24,568 nucleotides of DNA from Saccoglossus kowalevskii (GCF_000003605.2 NW_003129855.1:299388-323955), one strand, 5' to 3'; positions 1 to 10,980 are shown, numbered from the stretch's first letter. The notes: generated from the letters alone by a model not told the origin. Numbers and translations: made by a program.

Positions 1-536
1 TCCTGAGTGAGATATCTATGTTACACATCCAACACTTAGTGAGACATTTATGTTACATACTAAACCATGAGTGAGACATCTATGTTACACACCAAACCAT
101 GAGTGAAACATCTGTTACACACCCAACCCTGAGTGAGATATCTATGTTACACATCCAACACTTAGTGAGACATTTATGTTACACACTAAACCATGAGTGA
201 GACATCTATGTTACACACCCAACCCTGAGTGAAACATCTGTTACACACCCAACCCTGAGTGAGATATCTATGTTACACATCCAACACTTGGTGAGACATC
301 TATGTTACACACTAAACCATGAGTGAGACATCCATGTTACACACCAAACCATGAGTGAAACATCTGTTACACACCCAACCCTGAGTGAGATATCTGTTAC
401 ACATCCAACACTTAGTGAGACATTTATGTTACACACTAAACCATGAGTGAGACATCTATGTTACACATCAAACCATGAGTGAGACATCTATGTTAAACAC
501 AAACCATGAGTGAGAGATTTTTGTTGCACGTCACAC
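1..536. repeat. Satellite array with a 126-bp higher-order repeat
   Basis: The array is built from subunits of 30-33 bp sharing the core GAGTGAGACATCTATGTTAC. Four subunit types (33, 31, 32 and 30 bp) alternate in fixed order and sum to 126 bp. The first type, marked by GAGTGAGATATC, begins at 2, 128, 254 and 380, which is an exact 126-bp step three times running. The fourth subunit type has a characteristic AAACATCTGTTAC, shorter by two bases. After about 380 the order decays: the first subunit of the fourth block has lost 2 bp, the next three subunits are nearly normal, and the last (about 505-536) is strongly diverged. The array therefore ends here and runs off the left edge of the window. 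Subunits of the same type in different blocks are far more alike than neighbours, as expected if the 126-bp block is the current unit of amplification. No coding function is visible. Confidence 0.95.
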
Positions 537-688
537 GGTGTATCAGATTCGTTTACTCTCTGAGAGTCAACAAATGCACATTGTTCACACAGTTGTGCAA
601 ATAAATGTTTTCTCCCTATCTCACATTTTGCATTTTATTCAGGTAATATTTATCTCTTCCTGTTTTCAGAGAATTACAAGACTTTGTA

Positions 689-1017
689 GCCAGTGTATTT
701 TATTTATTCGGCCGTCGTCCCCCACCCCATTATACCATGGCACATTCCCTACTATAAACCTATACTCTGTCGACAAAATCAAACACAATGGCGCATGCTC
801 CGTTCGTTTCCATGGTAAACGAGTGTATGATTATGTCAGTTATGACGTGATATAAGACGTGGACACATTTATTCGTTTTAATATCAAATTGATGCGAGTT
901 GTAGTTACAGAAATGATACGATGATTGATGGAACAAAAACATTCAATTTAACTGAGGTCGATTACAGTTTTTTCTAGCACGATCGCGCACGGTTTGAATG
1001 GTTGGTTTCAGCGAAAC
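689..1017 (+). repeat. Promoter-like dispersed repeat, copy 1
   Basis: This segment aligns with 13298-13770 and in part with 23927-24098, always in the same orientation. Shared landmarks with copy 2 are GTCGTC near 715, CCATTATACC near 727, ACTATAAACCT near 750, AACACAATGGCGC near 782, GTTTCCATGGTAAA near 806, TGACGTGATAT at 843-853, ATTCAATTTAACT near 940, ACAGTTTTTTCTA near 964 and TTTCAGCGAA near 1006. It lacks the CCAAT/TATA stretch found in copy 2, so it is an internally deleted copy. The conserved TGACGTGA resembles a CRE/bZIP half-palindrome, which is an inference from motif only. No open frame of note is shared between copies, so I read it as a non-coding repeat. The outer ends are uncertain by some tens of bases. 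Confidence 0.75.
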
Positions 1018-1302
1018 TGGTCACCTGGCTCTTCCTGTATGTATGTCTGTTTCTTTCCCATTATGTCAAGAGCCATCACATTGATATCAATAAAACTTCA
1101 AAATGCAATGACATATTTTTTTTTGGATAAAATAAGTAAATATTCATTAGCTCGTATTTTGCATCATAATTTTCCAGCTTTCACATCTCCAAATCTAATA
1201 ATAGCATTTCCATGAAACTTATTGCATTGGTCCCGGGAACAATGCAATATTTAAATTGGTGAACAATAATTATTGTCACCGTTATCTCAAAAGGCAATTA
1301 TT

Positions 1303-1690
1303 GCTTTCCAATAAAACTAGTTTCATAGATGTTCTGAGACAAAGCACAAACCTGATTAGTTTTAGTCGAAATTCTGCATATTAATATTTTTAATTTGTAT
1401 ATTAATTAGCCAATTACCAGCTCTTGCATTGTCAGGAACTACCATATGGTTTTCAATAAACAATGGCGAATAATTGTTCTTGGAGAATGCACAGACCTGA
1501 TTAATTTTCGCTAGGAGTTCGTGCGTTTATTTAATTGCCTAATTTGCATAACAATCACACAATTTATATATTTTAATTAAATTTCGTACATACCGGTAGG
1601 CGCTTTTGAATAATCCACTGATTTGATTAAATTCAAGGTTGGAATTCCATGCATGCTAATTGCCTAATTTGCAAAATTGATGTGATGCAA
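1303..1690. repeat. Degenerate ~145-bp tandem repeat, about 2.5 units
   Basis: Unit 1 (about 1303-1440) and unit 2 (about 1446-1590) share TTTTCAATAAA-like starts, a GCACA-A-ACCTGATTA core (cores at 1351 and 1496, 145 bp apart) and AT-rich ends. A third partial unit (about 1603-1690) shares GATTTGATTAAATT and then TAATTGCCTAATTTGCA, the latter also present in unit 2 near 1533. Units are clearly diverged, suggesting an old tandem or internally repetitive transposon remnant. Nothing protein-coding is seen. Confidence 0.6.
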
Positions 1691-4600
1691 CTGGTATATA
1701 TTATACACTCCTGCATATCGTGATATTCAGCCTGTGTTATGAAGGCGTCGGACAAGAAATATGACTAGCATATGGTCTCAATATTAAAGCATTACATAAC
1801 TGTAATACCGCAATCACTGTCAAGAGTTATGACATGTGCCCAAATGTAAGCGGCATAAGTGAATCTAAGGTCACAATAAAACGTTTTTCATTGACTGTGC
1901 TTGTAATTGAAGTATTTTTATGTATTTTTATGTGTTCGAGATTAATTTGTAATATTTAAATAGAGTATTCCTTATTTGTATTTTGTGCCTCTAGTACCCT
2001 CAACACACGGAAATTCTTCCTAAGGTTTCTTTTTTTTTTTTACTTGTTGTGATGTGATATTCGTTGAATGAAACACGTACTTTTAGCAACTCTTGACATC
2101 GGTGCCATCTGTGCAATTGACCTGCTGTAATGTTAATGTTTTAGATATAGTAGTTTATCCGTTCGAACAATTGAGTAACCTAGTATATAATGAGATAATG
2201 ACTGACTACTAGTATTATCACTATTTTGAATCATTATCAATGCACGATTGGTACGTGATAAAACCTTTTATTTAATAGATGCATATGCTTTTAAATGTGA
2301 TACCTCGTTTACATTTCGTTAAATTTGCTTTTAAATAGTATTTGTTAATTGTGTAAAAAACATGCATATAGTTTTAACTTGAAAAGTCATAGTCGTGAAA
2401 TCCTATGAATTTGATGGCGCCTATAAGCATTTCGAACTTTGTATATCCGCGCTGAAAACGTTAACACGTTACACAATGTTTTTTTACACACTTAAAAAAC
2501 TGTAAACTGCAAAATAGACGTAATTTAAAAAACACTGAAATCTTAGTAATCTTAGAGTGAACTAAGAAACTTGTTTTTTACCTCTATAAAAAATTAATGG
2601 TGATCCATTTTCAGCTGTTCAATAAATCAATGTACTAGTAACCCTGATTCTAATGATTAAACTGTTGAACTGTACATTTCATGATCTTGGGCCAGAGGTT
2701 ATAAAACTAAACTTATACGCCAAACCACTATTGCGATTACTAAACATAACAATTACCATAAAAGTGATTTGAAGACTTGTAATTTTTTTCGGGCATGTGA
2801 ATTAATACTATCACGGGCACGGTAACCTGGCAACAATAAGGAGGTAAATTTTAAACTTGCAAATGCGAAATTGCAATCACATTTATCAATAGCAGAAACA
2901 AGTACGTATTAATGTAGGTGTACAATAGATACTACACTGTCGGACAGGCATACAAGTACTTCAGCGTATTATACTATACGTGTATACGCCCAAATAGATT
3001 GTATGGATGCCATTGGGCACTGTCATTACCATGGTTATCGTTTATGTCATTGTGGCTGAAACGCTTGTCTATTTGTAGACATGCGGGGATCCACACGTTG
3101 CCATGGCTATAGAATGACATTGGCGGTTCTTTGTATTGCGCATGTGCATGCACGTATCTGAATCATTTTAATAGCAAAACAGAATCGCTTGCATCGTCAG
3201 TATCTTGCAGCTTTCAGAATATCAAAAGGCAAGTAGACTTCCTGTGTTCTTATGCATGCATGGCACGTGTTCTGGTATTGCGAAACCATCTCAGGTGTAA
3301 TCATTTTAGTTTCTATCTGTATATTTCATATGTGTATGAAAGATAACTCAATGTCGTTTTTAGTAGATATTGCTTCATACAAGTTAAATTACCGATACCA
3401 TCCTTATCCCCGCCCACTCCCCTTCCCGGTCAAAACAGAACTGATGCAACCAAATGTATAATCCCTCCACCTAAAACTTAATTATTACACGATAACCTTG
3501 AAGTTGACATATATGTAGCACGCGCCGCCGATAAAACTTCAACCTTCAAATCACAATGCTAACAAAGTATATGCTGGAGTGTGGTACATAACAATAACGG
3601 CATAAAGTGATACGTGTGTCTTAATACAGATACACTAACATCTAGAAACGTTCATATTTTGAAATAACCTGAAAACCTGAATCTTGCTTCCATATACTTC
3701 ATTGCCTGGTTATGCAGGAAAAAATCGATATATCGATACTTCACTGATATTTCGGTTATTTATGTTCCATTAGAATAATAAACCAAGTTTACATGCTGTC
3801 AAACTAGATGGTGACGATTACTATTTGTTTACAATATCGAAATAAATCCTGGCGCTTTGTGAACCACGATGCCTTCTGCCGTACCGTATATTCTGCTGTA
3901 TTGGTTAATACATTGTACATACAAGATACATCTCGATTCCGAACTAAACGTTGTCTACTGTTTGGTGTTCTTTGTTGTTGCATTTATCTTATCTCATTAA
4001 TACATTTTGTATGCTGCTGTTGCAGTCACGGATATGCATCCGTTACATTAATATGATTCTTGTCCGTTACACAAGGGATGCCGATTTTACTTATTTATTT
4101 GTTAATTTACTTAATGATCAATTTATTCAAACTGTTTGATTGTTTGCCAATTAATTAATTACGTCCGAATTCCTATTTATTTATTTTTTTAATGTGTAAA
4201 GCGCGACTCGGCGGAACGTGTTAAATTATCGATTGCGTTTACTATTTTAATCGTGCGAGATTATAACATTACAGAACATTTATGTAAATTAACTTCTTCT
4301 GCAAAAGATAACTATTTATTCGTGCTCCGTCATTCAATCGTATTGTTGTCATTTGGATTATCAGGCTTGGCAGTTTGGTCCCTAATGGCATAGTTAAAAT
4401 GTTAAAAAACACTGTAATTAGACGAACAAATCAAACTCAAATATTTCAAAATTATCTCCCTACGATCAATGAGTCATTAATGCACAGTCGTCTCAATACG
4501 TCTGTCAGAAATAAAACACATTGCATGTAACTTTGACGAATCGATATATAAAGTCGGAGGTTTTCGATGAGTGTGACGACTATAACGCTTAATCGCATGT
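1691..4600. other. Non-coding DNA, no gene recognised
   Basis: Reading frames here are short (at most about 80 codons), AT-rich and unlike any family I recognise. Simple-sequence content is limited to a T12 run at 2030-2041. A 14-bp palindrome, ATCGATATATCGAT, lies at 3724-3737. The stretch 3000-3120 has two CCATGG-centred segments (near 3029 and 3101) that resemble pieces of the interspersed repeats elsewhere in the window, but I cannot bound an element there. Confidence 0.6.
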
Positions 4601-6832
4601 TCTTTTATGTGTTAAAAGGAAACAAATGTACATGATTTATCGAATCACAGAAGGAATAGTTACGTATTGTCATCGCCCTAAGTCTTATTGCAATCGTGCG
4701 AGACATTTCCCAGAAACGATTGTTGACACGTACGGGAAGTAGAATGTAATAATTGTTATTACCACAATAGCCGCCGGGTTCTAAAATCAAATCAAATCCA
4801 AAACCTTCCAAAAGAAACAAGAATAAAATGGCTGCCAGTCGGCCATATTGAATCGCACCACACACGCGAAATATACCCGCAGCCCAAGAAACGTTTGCTA
4901 GCGTATATTAGGAATGCTGTCACCAAACTTTCCACAAGTCGTCTATATCGATGAGTATCACACTGCCAAGTACTGGAGAAACCATTGAAAAAAACACGGC
5001 TTCCAGTTGTTCGTATTGAATTGAATCGGGAGAAACAAATAACGTTCATCTGCGGTGCAATATTTATTGATATTATACTGAAACTTTGTCTCGAACACGT
5101 ATTAGGAAACTGGGAAATGTTGCGTGCAAAATGACCGCCAACCGGTGATATGTGGTAAAAGTCAAAATCATTTTGCATGCCTTCTAAAATGCCTTATGGC
5201 AAAGTTCACTGAGTGGCAAAGACGGAATAAAGGAAGGGGTGCCAGCCTTATATCTAAATAGACTGTATGGTATTTTATGTGAAAGTGATCCCAAAAATGT
5301 GGTTAATACCTGACACGTTCAAAACTGAAAAAAATACTTGGTGGATTTCTAACTGATACATGTTGGACGAAAACCTAATTAACAGTCGCAGACAGAGGTG
5401 AACACGACACATATTACTATAGGCTATAGGCCTTTTTAATTTTACAATTGACAACCGTACTGTCTTGAGTGACAGAATGTTCCACAACTTCGAGGCAGTT
5501 TAGTCAAAATTCGTGTGTTTCTCTGAACGTAAGCTTCAGTGTGTGTTCAAATTGCACACGGCGGTGCGGAGCCATTGAAAGCAAAGACGTTTCAAATAAT
5601 AACATGTAATTGATTCGTTGTTTCACAGGTAACATATATCAGTGTTGTGATCATATTTCCCAACTTGTGTATTTAAACCAGCTGCAGTGTGCTATTAGTA
5701 ATCCGATTGGGATGTAACATGGATACAAACGAGGTGTCTTGTTGAGTTTTCAATTAACTTATCATGGTACTATATGTTGAGCGTTTTTCACGACCGGTGA
5801 CTTTTGCGAAAATATTGATTTTTTTTATATTGATTTGTCCAATCACCTTTTTAAGTCCAACATCATTTGGGGTCAATTTGTTGACTTATCAAATACAATC
5901 CATAGCATATTATATCATGACGTAATTAAACTGATTTTATGAACACTTGCAAATTCGATTATTTTCATGTGTTTACAATAATTGTACATACATAGTGGCG
6001 ACACCGGGAAGAAGGGAAATCGCCCCCCCCCCAAAGAAAAAAAGTCGTGCCGCCGTGGATACATTCAACATAAAGATCCAAAACCCGAAAAAAAATATAT
6101 ATTATATAACCTGAAAAACAGAAATCATTATTTGTTCTTTGATGACCTTTTTTATTCTGGAGTGTTCTAAATGTAACTTCATGGTCGCTAATTTTAGGCA
6201 GTGAGTTAGATATGTTCAGAGATTTTTCTTTAATGATTAACGACTTATTATAATGTATGACTTGTGTGGAAAGTCCCAGCTTGTATATTCCTATAAAATA
6301 GGGTTACAACTCTATACTACGGGTTCAGAAAACTGAAATTGAAATATGGTATCAATATCAATTCATTTTACGGGTACCGTATACATTACGTGCAAATTGT
6401 ATTCCCAGCAACACTGCTAACATTCTGCAACCTTCTCATTTAGTGGATAAAAAATTACGATGCCCGTTACTACGTGTTATAAACTATCATCATTTAGACG
6501 CGATAATGTGTTCAGATTCACTTTACACATTATCTTGCCATAGATCCTTCCCTCTGTAAAAAACAACAACAAAACGGCGAGCTTTGTGAGACGCAGTCTA
6601 GTCTATTATTTAGGGTAGCATCAGCGTCCGATCTCTGTCGCCACGCAATAATGAGCAGTAGCCCCAAAGGTTGAATACACGTGCAGTGGTAGTGTAGTTT
6701 GAGGAAGACATCCGGGGAAAAGAAATGGCAAGTGGCAAGTGGCAAATGCGTTTTATGCGCTTGTATTTCAGTTATGCGTGCAGCGTTCATGAGCAAAGGG
6801 ACGCGTAAGAATAAAATGCTTGTAGGTAAGTT
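4601..6832. other. Non-coding DNA with short repeated motifs, no gene recognised
   Basis: The longest frame here is 128 codons on the minus strand (4792-5178). It has no recognisable domain, its composition tracks the AT-rich DNA, and it overlaps a second minus-strand frame that is equally featureless. An AAAATGRCYGCC motif occurs at 4825-4850 and 5128-5152. Other small features are a C10 run at 6023-6032, a doubled CTATAGG near 5418 and a GGCAAGT heptamer repeated near 6728. The part from about 6540 to 6800 is less AT-rich than its surroundings but shows no supported exon. Confidence 0.55.
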
Positions 6833-7130
6833 TCTTATCGGGTGAAATCAGTGTCAACATTATTTTTATTTGCTTTATTTGAGTGTTTTTCTGTGTATAT
6901 TATCATTAAGTTGATATTTTTATATTGGCTTTACATTAGATTGGCATTTTCTTGACATTTTTGTATTGTCTTTGCATTAATGGGTTGGCATTGTTATTGT
7001 ATTAGGTTGACATTTTTACATTTTTTTGACCTTTCATTATTATGTCTTATGTCGTAATATCATAATTTATGCGGAATCAAAACCCTAGCCCATATATTAT
7101 GATACCCCGAATATATATGGGTGGCTATAT
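6833..7130 (+). repeat. Left inverted-repeat arm
   Basis: This arm mirrors 9237-9541. From outside to inside it holds a TATCGGG end, the ATCAGTGTCAACATT block at 6847, a T-rich minisatellite part (about 6909-7020, units beginning with TTGACATTTTT or TTGGCATT), ATTATTATGTCTTA near 7036, and an inner ACCCTAGC...GGGTGGCT pair (7082-7125). Its minisatellite part is somewhat shorter and more diverged than in the right arm. Confidence 0.75.
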
Positions 7131-9236
7131 TATAATACGCCAAGTTTGTCCTCATCTACTATGTAGGAGAACGTTACAGGATTCAAGTTAACAAAATTAC
7201 AGTTATTAATCGTGGTGAAATCGTGCAGTCAATCAAAGTTGTCGTACCGTTCCGCTCACATAGTCCCATTTTTGGGTCGCTTTGTCGTTCACAAGCAGGA
7301 GTATTTTCAGCAAAGGAGTGGCTCACTTCGAATGCCGATTTCAAATTAAACTCAATAATATTCAATAAAAAGCACCTCAGTTTTCATGAAAGAAACAATT
7401 ATTTTCGAATTTGTTTTACCATTTTAAATGCAAACCATAACCAGTGTGTAGGATTAATGCGCGGTAGTCGTCGCGCCGCGCATGCGCGAGATATGGGTCT
7501 CATATACTAGTAAACAAAGATGGCGATTTTGACTGTAGCACATACCAACTAGTACACAAATGCCGCACATGCGCGGCGCCACAGAAACAAGTGTAGATCA
7601 TAGAACATGTTATGAAATCTCTAATACATGATGAACTATATGTTGCTAGAGACTGGATTAAGTCAAAATAAACATATGTTGACTATTAAGAACAAAAACC
7701 ACAGGAAATGTGTATTACGTTGCTATAAAAACGTTTTTATTAGGATTGCGTAATACAAATAGTACAAAATTAAAGCATTATACAAGAAAAAATGTGCATT
7801 ACTCATAACTTCCTTGCTCATTGGCATACAAACTTCATTCACCGATGCGAGTCAATGCCACCTGGCGCGACGCATGTCAAAAATCTACTGTAAACCCTCA
7901 TAGACTGTGCAAATGGTGCATATTCCATGAATTGCACGGAAAACATGCAGGGAAACAGAGAAAGAAAATGCATTATTTTGAGACAAAACGTAGAAGTCTT
8001 TCCACCACCGGCGATATAGAAGTAATCAAATGCTTAGGAGGTACAAACATCTAGTCAACAGAACTTCTAGCCAAATGTTTTCATTGACAAGAGATGTATG
8101 GATGGCATAAATGAAAATTTAGACTTTGGTCCGTACGCAAGGCAGATATTCTGGCATCTGGGAGGTTGCTTAATTTCAGAACCCAGGGCGTTTGGAAGGA
8201 AAATTCCACTGAGATGTATTCGATACTAAAATATTTAATGATGCCTGGTGTATTAAAGCATGACTGAGTGTAGTACAAAAGACTCACAAAACACTGAGAT
8301 ATCAAAAGTAAATCTCAAAATTGGATTCATTTTTATAATAGTAGGACACTATTTCATACATATCTTATACATATCTGATATTCTGCACAAAAGCTATTCG
8401 ATGGGATTTAGCTATGGATATGGACTGATTACAAGAAACCCCCATATTAACGTCTTGGACAAATAAAATGGAAGGCCAAATATGATACCAAGTATGAGCT
8501 ACACATGCAAATGCAAATATCTTCTTTCCGTTACGGTTGCTATGAACACGCCCAAACGTGTGCCCATCATTAATGTTGTTGATATTCATTCAGGGTTCCA
8601 TTGTGTTATATATATATGTATACCAAGTCTAAACCACATTTTGGGTCTTAAAATGACCGCCATTCAGCCATCTTAAATAGGATCATGAAGAAAAAACATG
8701 TGTAAATGTTTGATATAATGTCTGATGTAAACAAGGACTAATAATCATGGAAATTATTGCATAACCAGGCATTGTGATTCCATACAATTTCTAAAATGGA
8801 AAATGACAAGATCACTATATAACAATTTATGATGTTTGTTAACAATATAAAATTATCAATTCATCTTTAAACATTCAATCCTCTATAAAAATACTGACCA
8901 AACTCACCGACCATATTCTTATTTTCTGTTGGCTAATTTGTCAAAATATATTAATAAGCACTGAATCACGATGGTTGCAGTGAGATCATTCAAAAATGAA
9001 ATAATAAAAAGCATATCCATATATGGCGACGGATACCAAAAACCCAAGTTATATACAGTTATATATGTTTTCAAATTGTTGATATAAAATGAAAATTTAA
9101 ACTAAATGTATCAAGCATAAAAGGAATTAACAAAGAAAGTTCTTTTTGTGATGTTCCGTTATCAGTTCAAGCAACACTTGTCTAAGGCATCGACATGCAT
9201 TCTCTCAACACCGTTGATGCGTCACGCAAAGACAGA
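7131..9236. other. Interior of the inverted-repeat element, no intact gene
   Basis: No frame longer than about 95 codons is present. A short plus-strand frame at about 7821-8054 has a His/Cys/Lys-rich stretch (PHRLCKWC then GKQRKK) that faintly recalls the Cys-rich tail of piggyBac-type transposases, but this is too weak to annotate as a gene. The CpG-rich patch at 7461-7580 stands out in the otherwise AT-rich interior. An AAAATGACCGCC motif lies at 8650-8674. Confidence 0.5.
7477..7580. promoter_or_regulatory. CpG-rich patch with NRF1-like and YY1-like sites
   Basis: A perfect 12-bp palindrome CGCGCATGCGCG at 7477-7488 contains the NRF1 consensus GCGCATGCGC. A second related site, GCACATGCGCGGCGCC, is at 7565-7580. 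Between them, AAGATGGCG at 7517-7525 matches the YY1 core. The whole patch is CpG-dense while its surroundings are AT-rich. NRF1 and YY1 sites together are typical of TATA-less, broadly active animal promoters; that it works as a promoter here is an inference. No adjacent exon was found, so it may be the element's own promoter. ACTAGTAAACAAA (from 7507) and ACTAGTACACAAA (from 7548) form a short direct repeat within it. Confidence 0.4.
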
Positions 9237-9541
9237 TACAGCCACCCATCAATTCACTGTCACTGTTTGGAGTATCACAATACCTGTGCTAGGGTGTTAA
9301 GACATAATAATAAAAGTTCAAAAAAATGTCAAACTGCAAAGTGCCAATCTAATGCAAAGACAATATAACTATGTGAAGACAATGTCAACCTAATACAAAT
9401 ACAATATAAATATGTCAAGACAATGCCAATCTAATGCAAAGTCAATATAAAAATGTCAACTTAATGATAATATACAGAAAAAAAACACTCAAATAAAGCA
9501 AATAAAAATAATGTTGACACTGATATCAGTTTCCGGATGAA
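9237..9541 (-). repeat. Right inverted-repeat arm
   Basis: This arm is the reverse complement of 6833-7130. From inside to outside it shows TACAGCCACCCAT (9237), GCTAGGGTGTTAAGACATAA (9289-9308), the 41-bp minisatellite, ACACTCAAATAAAGCAAATA (near 9485) and ATGTTGACACTGAT at 9511-9524. Divergence from the left arm is mostly point changes plus indels in the tandem part, so the two arms have been separating for some time. Confidence 0.75.
9342..9460. repeat. 41-bp minisatellite inside the right arm, three units
   Basis: Units start at 9342, 9383 and 9424 with TGCCAATCTAATGCAAA or TGTCAACCTAATACAAA and end in ATGTCAAGACAA. The first two are 41 bp and the third is truncated at 37 bp. The left arm carries a diverged counterpart in reverse complement. 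Tandem repeats inside transposon arms are known from foldback-type elements. Confidence 0.85.
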
Positions 9542-9986
9542 AATATCCAATATTTCCTAACGCAAATAAACATGGAGGGTTTGCTGTCTACAAGATCCAT
9601 ACAAAATGGAAACATTGGCTGAGTCAGACATATTCTTCTTTTTATGTTCGTACATTGACTTAAAACACTGTCAAGTTATCGTCTGACAAAATATATTACC
9701 ACTGCAGAACAAATTGCGTCAGAGAATCTAATTTGCTTAATATTTGACGGATCAACCTTTCACCAATGAATTATAATTGATACTACTCAAACCAACTACA
9801 CGCCAACAATCATCTTCCGTTTATCCCGCGGTAATCCCCTGATAACGTCGATAAGTATTCGGAGATTGTGTACGTGCGTCATTAGCCAGGTTGTTGTTTT
9901 TATTTTATGCGGGTCATTCCGCACGTGAGGTTTTTACACAAAAGTGGTCACTAACGCGCGTCTGGCTGTATTACATTCATGATGAA

Positions 9987-9990
<4 letters not shown>

Positions 9991-10029
<39 letters not shown>
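9991..10029. repeat. (ATT)13 microsatellite
   Basis: Thirteen uninterrupted ATT units. The lack of interruptions suggests a young, probably length-variable locus. Confidence 0.97.
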
Positions 10030-10347
10030 GAAGCAGCAGAATAAAATTGAAAGAGATAGGATAACAAAGCTTTCTAAAAAAAATGGTATTCCATTTCCGA
10101 TGAGATTAATTGAAATCATTGCTATGGTTTTACACATGATTGTTTGTCTATGAGCGGGTTCCCATTAAAAAAAGTTACACAGCCTTTTAGGAGAATTTTC
10201 CTGCCCGGGAAACAAAAAATGTTTTAATAGCTATTTGTTGCCAGATAACTGAAAATGTGAATGGCAAAAATCATGTCGTTGGGGCTGTTCTTCAGACATA
10301 AACCCAACGATTAGATTTTAGAAATGATCTGGACCCAGTTGCTATGG

Positions 10348-10365
10348 ATATATATATATATATAT
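10348..10365. repeat. (AT)9 microsatellite
   Basis: Nine uninterrupted AT dinucleotides. Confidence 0.95.
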
Positions 10366-10980
10366 TTATGTGAATCATTGAGTGAATGAACTTATTCATG
10401 ACTCAATTTGTTGTTTTTTATTTTCAAAAAAAAAAGCTTACGTGGGTATGGTAGTGTATACTATCGGGTAGCGATACTAGGGATGATATGTTTTTTTTTC
10501 CATCTATGATGTTTTGTTTGCGATATGAAAGTGTATTCTAGTTATGTTTCGCTGTAATGTTTACTATACCAAGATAATTATTTTTCTGCTTTTCAAAATG
10601 TATATCAAAAAGGTAAATCACGACAAACTGACTTGGAATCAGTATAAAGCACTGGACAACGATAGGATGTCTACTATATTTGGTATAACCAGACACTCAT
10701 CAAATTCGACATTACATTTTCTAAGGGCCACGTAATTTGAAGCGGAAACCAATAACGCATCTATGCATACCACAGTCGCATGATTATTAAATGTATTTTA
10801 TACACATTTGTTTCTTAATAGTATTACATAAGAATCATGGGATCTCACTATTGTATATGTAATAATTATTGCATATTCTGTGAGGTATAGGAATTTTTTC
10901 AAGACATTATTAAATATGTGTCGAGGTAATTTTATATCTTCATTTCACTTTCACGGGGAAGGATTTGGATGAAAGTAAAC

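Larger units (their letters stand above)
6833..9541. mobile_element. Putative 2.7-kb element bounded by ~300-bp inverted repeats
   Basis: The left end (6833-7130) and the right end (9237-9541) are reverse complements of one another over nearly their whole length, with small indels. Examples read on the left strand are ATCAGTGTCAACATTA, TTTGCTTTATTTGAGTG, ATTATCATTAAGTTGA, ATTAGATTGGCATT, ACCCTAGC and GGGTGGCT. Symmetric long ends around about 2.1 kb of unique-looking DNA are typical of a DNA transposon, including foldback-like elements whose arms carry tandem repeats. The interior has no intact transposase frame, so this would be a non-autonomous or decayed copy. I could not identify a target-site duplication, and the outer ends may extend 20-30 bp further. 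An alternative is two independent insertions of one repeat in opposite orientation; the nearly full co-extent of the two arms argues for a single element. Confidence 0.65.

Noticed and set aside
1..536. Regular ~31-33 bp units could be taken for a CRISPR array.
   Set aside because: There are no unique spacers: the whole unit repeats and the period is 126 bp. The context is an animal genome with introns and a GPCR, so it is a satellite.
4792..5178. 128-codon minus-strand open frame as a gene.
   Set aside because: No domain or plausible start context. It overlaps another featureless frame and includes repeat motifs. Length alone is not evidence here.
6530..6796. 88-codon minus-strand frame in a less AT-rich stretch as an exon.
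   Set aside because: No recognisable protein similarity and no convincing splice pair around it.
9934..10137. Minus-strand frame with a run of asparagines.
   Set aside because: The run is just the (ATT)13 microsatellite read as codons.
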